From positions 62,001-126,000 of the forward strand of contig JARKIF010000066.1 in assembly GCA_029378245.1 (NCBI GenBank): a stretch of DNA of 64,000 nucleotides, written 5' to 3'. Source of the DNA: Roridomyces roridus. Taxonomy: Eukaryota > Basidiomycota > Agaricomycetes > Agaricales > Mycenaceae. Each line of letters begins with the position of its first letter. Positions within the stretch are counted from its first letter, which is position 1. Below, piece after piece: positions 34,227-44,201 of the stretch. Position numbers and translations under genes: made by a program. The notes under the pieces were generated by a model that saw only the letters and a list, made by a program, of their open reading frames with translations, was not told the DNA's origin and did not search any database.

Positions 34227-34977
34227 TTAGGTAGCACTCCCGAGTCTCCGGAGGCTCAGTAGCCCGGTAGTCAAGTACCCCCTTACTGTGTACTACCAAG
34301 TTGCCTCCAACTGCTACCAGTGCTACTGAACAGCGGGCTACTGTTACTCCAGTGCAGGGAGGAGCTGACCCTAACAGAATTCACAAGGTTCAAAAGAAAC
34401 ACTGGGTACTGGGTGACTTCCCGTAAGACAAATCTGTGTAAAATACATTACTTTAGTGGTTTTGCCGAAATGCCGGGGCTGCCATCAGGACCCCATCGTC
34501 CTTGGATCTCACTTGCACTCAGCCAGACCCTGGTATACTCGAGTATCTGTTCCGAGGGTCAGGACCCCCCCTACAGATTACTTTCGACGCTTTACTTACC
34601 AAAATGGAAGTCCCATCAGCGGAGGCAAATACTTGTCAAGCCACGACGACTCCGTCTTTACTCCCAACTCGAACTTGCCCTCTCTGTCGGTCGGTCATGG
34701 CTCTGCCAGCTTGCGCGCTTCGGCCTTATCACCTCCGCATCAATTCTCTTCCGCCCATCACGCTGCCTCACTTCCACCCGAGCTGATGCTCCTCGCGCTT
34801 TGGATCGTCGTGCCCCTGGCCAAGGCGGGTTTTCTGGGGTCCCAGAGGGCAGCGAGCAAGCTGATAGGTCAACCTTAACTTCCAGGGGCGGGCCTTGGCT
34901 GGTGAATAATCCGGAAAAACGGAAAGGATGGGGACTTGAAAAGGTGCGTGCAGTCAGTGAGATGCATCCCCACCCCA

Positions 34978-37900
34978 ATGGCTCATTCAGACCAAGCTCC
35001 CTCGTTCAGCACGCCGAACCCTGCTCCGCAAGGCTCCCCGTTCCGCCCGCCGTCGCGCTGGCAAGGCCAGTCATATGCTGCAGCTGTGAGTGTTCTTTCT
35101 TTGCCAATTGCGACGACTGACCTTTTACAGGTTGCCGGACCTGGCATGCAGCCTCCCCTGCAAGCGTACAACAATGCAGGGTATCATGGGCATGATGTCC
35201 TTGGTCGAGAGGCCCCTGCTGGCCCGGAGGTATGTCTTCCATTGCTTTCATTCGTTTTGTTAATTGACCTTACCCAAAAGCAGTACCAATTCTCCCTCCG
35301 GACCATGCCTCCTCCCGTTCAGACCCCGCAGCAGATTCCCATCGACCCCGCCCTCCTCGTTCAGCAGCCGCAGCAAGAGCCTTTCGTGCACCATAGGCAC
35401 CGCACCGAGCGCGACTACGACTCCCACCACCACTCCAAAAAGCAAGACTCTCGCCCCAAGTCCAACAAGCGCAAGAGGGGAAAGGGCAAGGGCCGCGCGG
35501 AGGCCGACACCCGTGGTGGCAAGCGCTCTGGCCGTGGCGGCATCCCCAACTACAGCCCGCTCGACAAGGAGCTCCTCTTCGCCGCTCTTGAGGAGGTGCT
35601 TCCGACCGGGGAGAAGGGGTGGAGGACAGTGGAGGAGGTATACAATGCGACACTAGATACAGTAAAACTTTTGCAAAAAACATGTTACCAATCATCCGTA
35701 GGTATTGCAAAAGAACACGTTAAATATTATCTATACCCAAAAGGCACTGAATCTCTTATCTCTGACCGTATCCATCACAGGGATCAGGGCGGCATCCTGG
35801 GGCAGTATCGGGTATACTGAACAACCAGATTAACTCTCGGTTAAGCTCTATTTAATGGGTAATTGACATTAATATCTTAAATTGCCATCAATGGCTCCGG
35901 AGATGACTGATACCACTGCATCAATTGACTACACATGCTCGGCATGGATCAGAAATGATCGGGGATCAAAAAATCAAAGTTGTAGAGCTGATTTGCAGCT
36001 ACAGAATCACCCTATACAATACTGGCTCAAAATGCCTGGCTGGCTCACAAAATGCAAAATACTTTCCAAACCCCGGCTTCAGAAAAATGAAATGCCTGAA
36101 TTACATTGTTCAAAATGTATGGCCTATTGCTCAGGGTGTTTTGATGGTGATGTTTTAGGGCACAGCGGCATGGTAGGTCTGGTGGGTTAGCAAAGGAGGT
36201 GTACCTGGTAGCTGAGATGACTCCCCACTCCTTCAAGGTATTGGTTGTCTAGTCTATTGGTTACTTGTCTCTCTACTAATTCTCCCCTTACTAATTCTCC
36301 CCTTATTACTTGTTTTTGCCAAGGTCGCAAGTTCAAATCCCAGTACCCTCATCCCATTTTTGTTGCCTTTATACCTTTAGCACCATTCCCTCAATTCTTT
36401 TGAATCTTCATGGAACTATTGCAGCACTCCCTCCCATGCACTCCATGTATTTACAACCCCCATTTACACTCACTGAGAGGCACAATTGCTGTATGATTGA
36501 AAACACTGATTTCCTGGTGCTGAATGATTCTGGTGCCCAGATGTGTGATCTGTAGCCTGTAAGTCTGATCCTGGATCATATTAACTCTAATCTGAAGAAG
36601 GTTCAACCAAGGCCCTTGATTCCAGAGAGATTTCAACTCAATTCTTCAAATGTAAGTGTGCACCAGTTCTCAATACCTGTGGCTAATGCATTGGTTCCAA
36701 CACCACAGTGAACATTTCCCTTGCCAGTAGACCCCATTAGAGCAAAGAAACTGGCCAGAACATGAGGAGAAACCTGAGTTATGAGTGTGATCATTTTGAG
36801 CTGATCCCCCTTGTTGTGCACCTACAGGGCCATGTACATGTATTGGGAGTCTAAAAACTAGATGGAACATCTTAGAATTGCTCCACCCATCCATATTTGC
36901 AAGAGCATTTGCAAGATTCCACTGGTTGTGTTTGGGTCTGGCAGGATTGTAGGGTAAGAATTTGCTCAAATGTCCAGTAGAGCTCTTGAACAGAACTCCA
37001 TGGATTCTCCCCCAACCCTCATGATCAAGGACATTTTCTGGACCCCCTGAGCTCCCCTTCCTCAGTGGTGACTTCAAATATCCCAGATTCCACTCCCTTT
37101 GTCTTCTATCAACAGAATGATCCAAAATGATCACAAAATCTCTATGCATATAACTTTACTTTCTGTGCAGGTATTCAGCTGATCTTGGTTGTGCTGGCCT
37201 CCTATACTCTAGGGTACTTGTCCCATGTACTTCAACCACAGAGGAAAAATCAAGAGCATGAGCAATACAGTGAAAATGGGATTTGATGACTTTTCCCACT
37301 TTCACCTGGCCTATTGTGCACCTTATGGTAAGGGACTTCAAAAGTCATTGATAATACTCATTGAAGTCTTGGGGTGCTAAGGATCAGGTTATCAACTGCC
37401 AATATCAATAGCTGCACCCAAATCTACCTTTTATCTCATTCACTTATAACACTCTCCCATGGCTCAGATCTGGACTGATATTTGAGATCTAGCATCCTAA
37501 GTGGTACATGAACATGCTAAGCCCACAGATCACAAAAGCATGAAACTACATGGAAATGATATCAAAGGTGCAAAAATGCACAGACCATTTCCACTCTTAC
37601 AACTGGTATATACACAAAGTGGTAACACACTTCTGGCCAAAACATGTGGAAGGATTGAAAGAAGAATTGTTGTCAGTCAAGTTTGTTAAGGATCCCAGAG
37701 GCAGATCCAATGGGAGTGCAAAAGGTGAAAATTGCCTTTTTGGGAGGAAAGCGTAGTGGCTCAATCGGGAATAGCATCCGAAATGTCAAACACTTTTTGA
37801 ATTCAGAGTTGATAATGCCACTCTGAGGTTAGAAAACATAATGGTTCCTTTGGTATGAAGCCTTGGGACACACTCAGCTTTCAAAACCTGGTGTTGGTTT

Positions 37901-39404
37901 CCAAAGACTTGCCTCTGAAAAAGTATTTTACGTTTTGCGGGCCAGCCAATCAGTTTGATGTAAAACAATGTTAGCAACTCCTGTAGCTCTCGAGTGGCTC
38001 TACAACTTTGATTTTTTTTGATCCCCCATCTTTTTTTGATGCATGCCGCTGGTCCAAATGTGCCGGTTACTCTTTCAGGATTGTTATCACATCTGGAAGG
38101 AGCCATCAATGTTCTCTTCCCATAGGGGATTCTCCGAGAAGGCCGGAGGATGAAAATCAATTTTTAATAGCATATATAACCTGTGCCGGATGTGCCGTGC
38201 CAGCCGTGCCAGCCGGTCAACTAGCTCTGGCAGTCTCTTCCATAGATAAGAATTAACCTGAACTTTTGCAATACCTACGGATGATCCATAACATGTTTTT
38301 TTGCAAAAGTTTTACTGTACCAGCTGAATGCGAAGGCGCGGCGCGAGTCGCGTCCGGATCGCACTGCCTCGTCCCTCAAAAACAAATATCAATCGGTGGG
38401 TCCTCTATTAACTTATCGTCAACTTGTGCTTACATATCCCCAGTACACGAAGGCGAAGAAGCCCACCGGGGACGCTCACTGCCCTCCCGAAGTCAAGCGT
38501 GCCCACAAAGTGGAGGGTCTCATTGAAGCCAAGGCGGGGACACGGGAGATTGATGACAGCGACCTCGATGACGAAGATGACGACAGTGGCTCCGACGACT
38601 CCGCCGTCCGCATTATCGAGCCCCCCGCTCCCGTTCGCACTGCCGTTGCGCAGCGCAACCAACCCCAGCCCCCCTCTCCGCCGCCGCACCCGTGGCCCTG
38701 CTGCCGACGCTGTCAACAGAATCGTCTCTAGCCTCGACCCCGACGCTTTGCGCGCTCGTGACGATGCGCGTGCCCAGCACTCCTTCGAGCGGACGCAGCT
38801 GATGACGCTCTCGTCCCAGATGGACAGTCTTCGCACGCAGGTCTCTGCGCTCCAGCAGGAGAACAACGACCTGAAACGCGAGCGGGACCGTGCCGAACTC
38901 CAGCGCATGTTAGATGCAGCTGGTGGTGGTCGCCGTCGTGGGCGCTCTCCGAGCAAGTCACGTCGTCGTCGTCACCATCATTCGGAGCAGAAGCCACGAC
39001 GCAAAGTTCGCGTCGAGCAACTGTTCTCGGATGGGGGCGCGATGACTACCTGGCACACGGACAACTCCCGCTCCTCGGCAGATGACGATGACGACTACTA
39101 TCGGCGAACACAGATCTTCCGCTCGGACTCACCCCAATATTACCACCGCACTCCCACTCCGAGTCCCCGTCGTCCCACCAGCCGTCGTCGGACTCCCACA
39201 CCGGGACCTTCTCGTCGTCGCCGGACCCCTACTCCCGAACCGTCTCGTCATCGCACTCCCACACCCATTCCTTCCCATCGCAGCCCCGCATCACGTCCGT
39301 TTGACACTGCTGTTGCCGATGAAGCAGTGGAGCTTACGGTAACGCCTCGTCGTGGTGGCGGTGATTCTGTGTCATTTGTCATTAGCCCCAAGCCTCGTAC
39401 TTGA
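34978..39404 (+). pseudogene. Harbinger partner gene, Myb/SANT-like with coiled coil, broken
   Basis: The start ATG is at 34978 (MAHSDQAPSFSTPNPAP), with introns 35086-35130, 35230-35283 and 38396-38443. A basic His/Lys region leads to a SANT/Myb-like domain: YSPLDKELLFAALEEVLP, GWRTVEEVYN, then after the nested element ARRESRPDRTASSLKNKYQS. After it come an acidic stretch, a coiled coil (SSQMDSLRTQVSALQQENND) and an Arg/Pro/Ser-rich tail. In PIF/Harbinger systems such a protein binds TIRs and helps the transposase into the nucleus. It is disabled by the 2.66-kb insertion and by a frame change in C-runs near 38,630-38,690. Confidence 0.68.
35660..38317. mobile_element. 2.66-kb long-TIR element inserted in the SANT domain, TA duplication
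   Basis: The ends read CAGTAAAACTTTTGCAAAAA and its reverse complement, with TA at 35658-35659 and 38318-38319, as in Tc1/mariner-type elements. Inverted similarity extends at least 400 bp inward: the left block (about 35930-36150, with AATCAAAGTTGTAGAGC) matches the right (about 37790-38060) in reverse with many differences. No transposase was recognised in the centre. Confidence 0.7.
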
Positions 39405-39447
39405 GTAGCGTAGTTAATTAATGTTTATTGAATGCCATTCAATATAT

Positions 39448-40797
39448 TCAATCGTACATTGCGAAATGATGAAAACGAGCCACCCGATCGTTCCGCCTCT
39501 GCTCGGAGAACAGCATCTTCTCAAAATTGTCCCACACCTGCTCGTCCTCCGTTGTCTGGCGCCACACGGGCATGTAGACAGTGCGGATTTGATTGTACCC
39601 GACACGGCGCGCACGATAGTTGTTCAGACGAACACATACCTCAAGGAGGTTACCTCTCCGTTCCGTGTCCCCAATCTCCAGCGGTAATCGAAGACGACCA
39701 AAGGCGCCCTGTAAGCTGCGCATACCCCACTCCGCAGTCTGCCGGTAGGACAGGAGCTGGCGATCGACTTCAAGCCTCTGCTCAATCTGCGCGGTAGTGC
39801 CTCGTATTTTTTCGCCAGACTTGATAGGTGCACGAATCTTGCCCTCAATATTCTCAGCACCGCGGGGAAAGGCGGTATCGGCCACGAGGTAAAAGCCATC
39901 GGGGGTTTCCGTCAGCAGCTTGTGATAAATGGACCGAGCAATACGGGAATCGTGCCAGCTGCCTGGTGCGTTAAGCTTGGCAGCAATTATTGTGCCTTTT
40001 TTGTGTGTCAGACAGTACGATATATGTGGGTAATTCTCACCCTCTGGAGAAAAGACAAGCACAGAACTGACAAAATGCTCACATAGCCAGCCATTGTAAG
40101 TCGCATTCTCCATTTCAGGATCCTCGGCTGTCTGTACAGGCAGGTTTATTCCGTCAATGCTCCCGAAAGCACCATCCAGAAGCGGATGACGCTGTAGAAT
40201 CAAGTCGTTGTAGGCTTGAAAATCGTCGACACCGGAAGGCCATCGTATGCTGGCATCGGGGATTCGACGGAGGACAGCGAGTAGAATGTCGAGGGCAAAG
40301 TGAATGTACCGAGAGACGGTTGTGGGAATCAAGGCAAATATCTGCTGGAGGCTGATTTCCCGCATGGTGGAATTGAGGTAGTGCAAAGCGAGGGCAAGGG
40401 CACCCGCCGCATCCAGGGACCGTGCGCCAGGGCGCGGATTCCCTGTGGTTGAGGTGTCGCCGCGTGGGATGGGAGTATTAAGCCAAGTGGAGCTGAAGCC
40501 GGCGTCAAGAAGGCTTTGAAAGCTTGCGGTGTCAAAGCCCATCGTTGTGATGAAAGCACGGTCATTCCTCCTGGCGTATAGAACCTGCCAGGGTGTGTCC
40601 GATCGGGGGTCGGGCATGAGCTCGGCACGCGTCAAATAGAGGCGCCGCTCGTGTCGCCGCTCGATGCGCAGCTGCCGTGCAAGCATTGCGCCTGCCAGAA
40701 TGGCGGCACCTGCGATGGCTGTGACTTCCCAATCCATATCTTCTTCATCCTCTTCGTCCTCGATGTCCAGGAGTATGGCCAGCGCGTGAGGATGCAT
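39448..40797 (-). CDS. PIF/Harbinger transposase (DDE superfamily)
   Basis: A single uninterrupted exon of 449 codons. Putative catalytic residues lie in GSIDGINLPVQ (first Asp), NAPGSWHDSRIA (second Asp) and EWGMRSLQGAFGRLRLPL (Glu); VADTAFPRG is a further family motif. An acidic N-terminus precedes a hydrophobic segment (VTAIAGAAILAGAML) and a helix-rich region (LALHYLNSTMREISLQQIF). It cuts and pastes DNA at its TIRs, normally with the Myb/SANT partner, which is broken next to it. Because the frame is intact it could still act in trans on related elements if a partner exists elsewhere. Confidence 0.9.
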   Translation of the reverse strand: MHPHALAILLDIEDEEDEEDMDWEVTAIAGAAILAGAMLARQLRIERRHERRLYLTRAELMPDPRSDTPWQVLYARRNDRAFITTMGFDTASFQSLLDAGFSSTWLNTPIPRGDTSTTGNPRPGARSLDAAGALALALHYLNSTMREISLQQIFALIPTTVSRYIHFALDILLAVLRRIPDASIRWPSGVDDFQAYNDLILQRHPLLDGAFGSIDGINLPVQTAEDPEMENATYNGWLCEHFVSSVLVFSPEGENYPHISYCLTHKKGTIIAAKLNAPGSWHDSRIARSIYHKLLTETPDGFYLVADTAFPRGAENIEGKIRAPIKSGEKIRGTTAQIEQRLEVDRQLLSYRQTAEWGMRSLQGAFGRLRLPLEIGDTERRGNLLEVCVRLNNYRARRVGYNQIRTVYMPVWRQTTEDEQVWDNFEKMLFSEQRRNDRVARFHHFAMYD

Positions 40798-41023
40798 AGC
40801 GATGGAAGCAGTGTACGCGAGCGTGTTGTGTGGTCGTGCTTTACAATTTGATTTGAGTCACCGGCACCCAAATTGGGACTGAAGTACAACTTGGTGGACA
40901 TACAAAAAATGTGGTGCGGGAAGCAGAGGATGAACAGATTTAATTAGACTACTTGCACTTGCCATCAATGGCACCGCGAAGTATCTAAAAAGTACACATC
41001 TGCGTTACGGGAAGTCACCCACT

Positions 41024-43013
41024 GTTGCTATTCTACTGGAGTGACCAAGGTCAGATTGAGTTAGGAATTTAATTAAAGGAATGCCGGCGGCGGGACTCGA
41101 ACTCATGACATTTGTAAAAGACAAATAATATTAAAGAGACAACTAAACAACTACACTAAGTACGCATTGCAGATAGTGTGCATGTCTGCTCCACATCGGG
41201 TAACCGCATGCCACTCCATTGTCTCTCCAACCACAACTACCTCTGGAAAATATATATCCTGTAGTGAATTTGAACTGGATGTGGAAGTTGAAAGCACAGG
41301 CACAAGACTGAGCTCAAGTAGAAGTTGGCCTGTTAGCCAATGTCTTCACTGTTACTTGAACTTACTTGGGCAAGGTCATTTTTGTTAGTGAGGGGGATGT
41401 GCACATTGAATCATTTGGGCACTCTGTAAAGAGGTTTCATCCAGAGGGATGAGAAAATGAGGCAAACAAGTGCTATCAGCCAGCCAGCCCAATGCTATAA
41501 AAATGCTATTGTTTCTACCAAGTCAACACAGGCAGGCAATCAAGTGCTACTGAGACATTAGTGTGAAGCTATCTGGGCTACTGAGTTTGAGGGCGTAGAT
41601 ATCTAAGCTACTGGGTTAGAGGGTATGGTTACTGAAGCTACCAAGTGCTACTGGACTCCCCACTCAGAGCTACCAAGAGCTACTGAGCCGCGCACTCAAT
41701 GCTCACTGAGGATATATGTCTGCGCGAATTTCACGTAACGAAACCAAATCACGTACTTTTCTGTGCGAATTCAATTTCACTTAGATCTCATTCACTTGCC
41801 CTATTCATGTATTTCAGCGGTTCACCAGAAAAGTAAGTGAATTTCACAGCGAAGAAAGTTTTCACAAGTCCTGGACTCCTAAATACCTTCCGCTGTCAGC
41901 TCATCATGTTGTATAACGCATCGCCCGGGTCGGTCATCGTTGTCGAGTCAAGTGGAGGAAGTCAAGTCAAGGTCAAGTCGAGACTGTCGACTAAGGTGAC
42001 GCCACTGACGTCATTGCTGATTCGTACCACCACTGCCTCTCCCTTGTCTCCTCCGTCTTACCCACCACCTGCAGCTGCATTCCAGTGCCGGACTCCCATC
42101 CCCGCCCGTCCCTCGACGCCGACCGCATCTTTGGACTTCCCTGGCGTCGCTGGCTGGAATCCCGGGCCTACGGCTCAGAGTTGGAGCCAAACTCAATTGG
42201 CCCCACCGAACTCCACCACCAAACGGAGAGGAATATATAAGTAATGCACTCATTGCCTCACACGCAGACCTCTCTTTCCCCTCGCGACCACATCCTTCCC
42301 CACTGCCAGAACAACTCTCGAGGAGCTTAGGTGCGTCACTGCGGTGCTTCTCGTATCGCATTTTGGCTCATCTGCAGTCGTGCAGCATGCCTCGAAGCAC
42401 GTAAAGTACAGGACCCAAGTTTGGGGTGTCACTCACGGTGCGTTATCTTGTGCTTCCCCACTGAGAGGCCCTCATCATTCCCTGCCCCTGCCTTCATCCC
42501 CGCGTCCGAGCCGGTGGTCTCTGCACATCGCCTCGAGTCAGTGGACACCGAGCGTGAGGACGCAGCTTCATGACCAATTGACGAATGACGAGGGCAAGCA
42601 CATGGGCTTGTGGCTCGGAGTATGGTGGTGAAGACGACGGGGAACGCTGGGAGCGGCAACCTAGGGAGCTACGATTAGACGGATATTCATGTAGCAAAGT
42701 AATGTAAATTGTATTGAATTTCATTAGCTTTTCGATGAGCTGGACATCTATTCACTGACTTCTTCAATGTATTTCCCCAACACATGTACGTGAACACAGG
42801 TACGTGAAGTATTCTGTTTTTTACATGAATTGGTTTGACATGAATTTCAAGGAATGACAGTGAATTTCATGATGATATTCCACTGAATATCAGCCACTTA
42901 GTTGGGTGAACCCGGGTGGTGAATTTCGTCGTCACCGCCGACCTCAGTGGCTACCATGGTTACTGGAGCTATCAGACCTACCTACCGCTTGGTGGGAGCT
43001 ACCTAACAAAAGT
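41024..43013. other. Right flank of the island: repeats, tRNA-like piece, no gene
   Basis: A tRNA-like sequence on the minus strand (about 41087-41165, with GAGTTCGAGTCCC) is probably a SINE or tRNA pseudogene. GCTACTGAG-type motifs at 41545-41700 and 42948-43013 resemble the island's left edge. Between them (about 41710-42945) lies sequence starting and ending with TGAATTTCA-type motifs. Short ORFs there, such as 41837-42244, have no known domain. Confidence 0.35.
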
Positions 43014-43077
43014 GTGTTTCCTGATGAAAGGACAAGAATACGAAGACTCTCCGCCTTTTGCAATGGCTCGGACAATA

Positions 43078-43319
43078 CTGTAGTATTCCGTTCAATTCGA
43101 ATGGACATTTGACGTGTGACTTTATATACGAATGGAACCTTTCGTATGCGACGGCCGGCACGTCCCAAAAGGGCAATTTGATCCGCCGGCAGGCGGCGGC
43201 ACGCACCGGCAGAGCTCGGCAGAGCGAAAATTTGGCCTGTGACCCTGTGACATATGAAAATTTCTGTATGAAAAATCCCTTGTGACCTGTGACCATACGA
43301 ATTGAATGAAATACTACAG
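43078..43319. mobile_element. 242-bp MITE with TA duplication
   Basis: The ends CTGTAGTATTCCGTTCAATT and CTGTAGTATTTCATTCAATT (reverse strand) are inverted repeats matching at about 24 of 27 positions, flanked by TA (43076-43077 and 43320-43321). It lies inside a former F-box exon whose reading resumes in frame on the other side. Tc1/mariner-like by its duplication. Confidence 0.75.
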
Positions 43320-43810
43320 TAGCAGATTGATACTTTCATCGTCGACCCAGGGCAGATTGTCGTGCGGCATCTCAAATACCGCCTGGGATTGAAATATGAG
43401 CATGAATAGCAGGGGATTGAAAAGACATACAAGGTTCTTCCACTCCGGGACACAGTCGACGATCAAATCCACCAGCTTGCCTTGTGCAGGGGTCAAGCCG
43501 TCACAATAGATGAGAATGACGCGGGTGGAGTCAATCAAGGGTAAGCCCCGGCACAGACCAGACGCATTGTCACCTCTGTCCCAATCCAGAGCAATACATA
43601 TATCAGTGAGCTTCGTCGCCGCCTGCAAAATCCACTGCATAGAGCTCGCGTATCCGCCCTGGACGCGCAGCTTCTTGATAAGCGTCCCCAGCTCGGAGTT
43701 GGAGCGCAGGGTGAGAGCCAAGGTTTGAGCCTGGCCCTTGCTCCTGAGGATGACGACGTTGTATAGGAGCGGAATTGCCACACGGAGCCATAACTTGGAG
43801 ACGAGGAGGA

Positions 43811-44069
43811 TGTTGGAATCAAGGTGTCCACGTCCTTGACTCGGGAATTGGCAGAAGACCCTCGCAAACGCGCAGGGGATTCATTCGTGTCTACGAGTAT
43901 TAATACTGTACATGAACTGCTATCTACGGGGGCTCGGAAATAAACGGGAAGCAATAAGTCTAGAATAAGTAGAATGAAGGGGCAGGGGCAGGGGAATTAT
44001 TAGGAGAAGTAGAAAGTACCTGGATACCAGGGCCGCGTGCCCGTGAGCGTTGGACTCGATATTCCAACA
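43811..44069. mobile_element. Solo LTR, 259 bp, 5-bp TSD
   Basis: It begins TGTTGGAATC and ends ATTCCAACA, with GAGGA duplicated at 43806-43810 and 44070-44074. It interrupts F-box coding sequence between ..SSAIL and LVSK... A TG..CA terminus with 5-bp duplication is the mark of an LTR retrotransposon reduced by recombination. Copia or Gypsy origin cannot be decided. Confidence 0.88.
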
Positions 44070-44201
44070 GAGGATTGCGGAACTGGATTCCAGCAGGAAG
44101 GCAGAGGGAGGCAGCGACGAGGCGGAGAATGTCTCGTCGGACACTGAGAGAGCAGGACAGAGTATTTCGTGGACGATCTCTTCGGGTAGGTTGCGGACCA
44201 T

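Larger units (their letters stand above)
34411..41020. mobile_element. PIF/Harbinger element with intact transposase
   Basis: Perfect 16-bp TIR GGGTGACTTCCCGTAA at both ends, flanked by ACT (34408-34410 and 41021-41023), a 3-bp duplication as expected for PIF/Harbinger. It contains the DDE transposase (39448-40797, -) and the convergent partner gene (34978-39404, +). A 2658-bp foreign element is nested at 35660-38317; without it the element is about 3.95 kb. Confidence 0.78.
34227..43013. mobile_element. Composite transposon island bounded by GTTAGGTAGC
   Basis: The left edge begins GTTAGGTAGCACTCCC and the right edge ends as the reverse complement of GTTAGGTAGCTCCCACC. Both edge zones (34227-34410 and about 41530-43013) share GCTACTGAG/GCTACCA-type motifs, so they may be one older element into which the Harbinger element and other sequences inserted. 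The edges abut a C-terminal (left) and an N-terminal (right) F-box gene half. Target duplication is unclear. Confidence 0.5.
43014..44201 (-). pseudogene. N-terminal half of an F-box family gene, with two insertions
   Basis: The start MVRNLPEEIVHEILCPALSV at 44201 matches the intact gene at 8590. The frame is broken by a solo LTR (43811-44069) and a MITE (43078-43319). Reading across both, it continues LVSKLWLRVAIPLLY, LRVQGGYASSMQWILQAATK, VFEMPHDNLPW and LQKAESLRILVLSSGNTLL, then ends at the island boundary. With the two inserts skipped, I see no other stop or frameshift, so the gene was probably functional before the insertions. Confidence 0.72.

Noticed and set aside
36318..36345. B-box-like GCAAGTTCAAATCCC, and a similar one near 24640
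   Set aside because: No A box, acceptor stem or cloverleaf could be formed around either; at best tRNA-derived SINE remains.
41087..41165. tRNA-like sequence on the minus strand with GAGTTCGAGTCCC
   Set aside because: An anticodon-like stem (ATTTG/CAAAT) exists, but the loop lacks T at position 33 and the T-stem does not pair. More likely a SINE or tRNA pseudogene.
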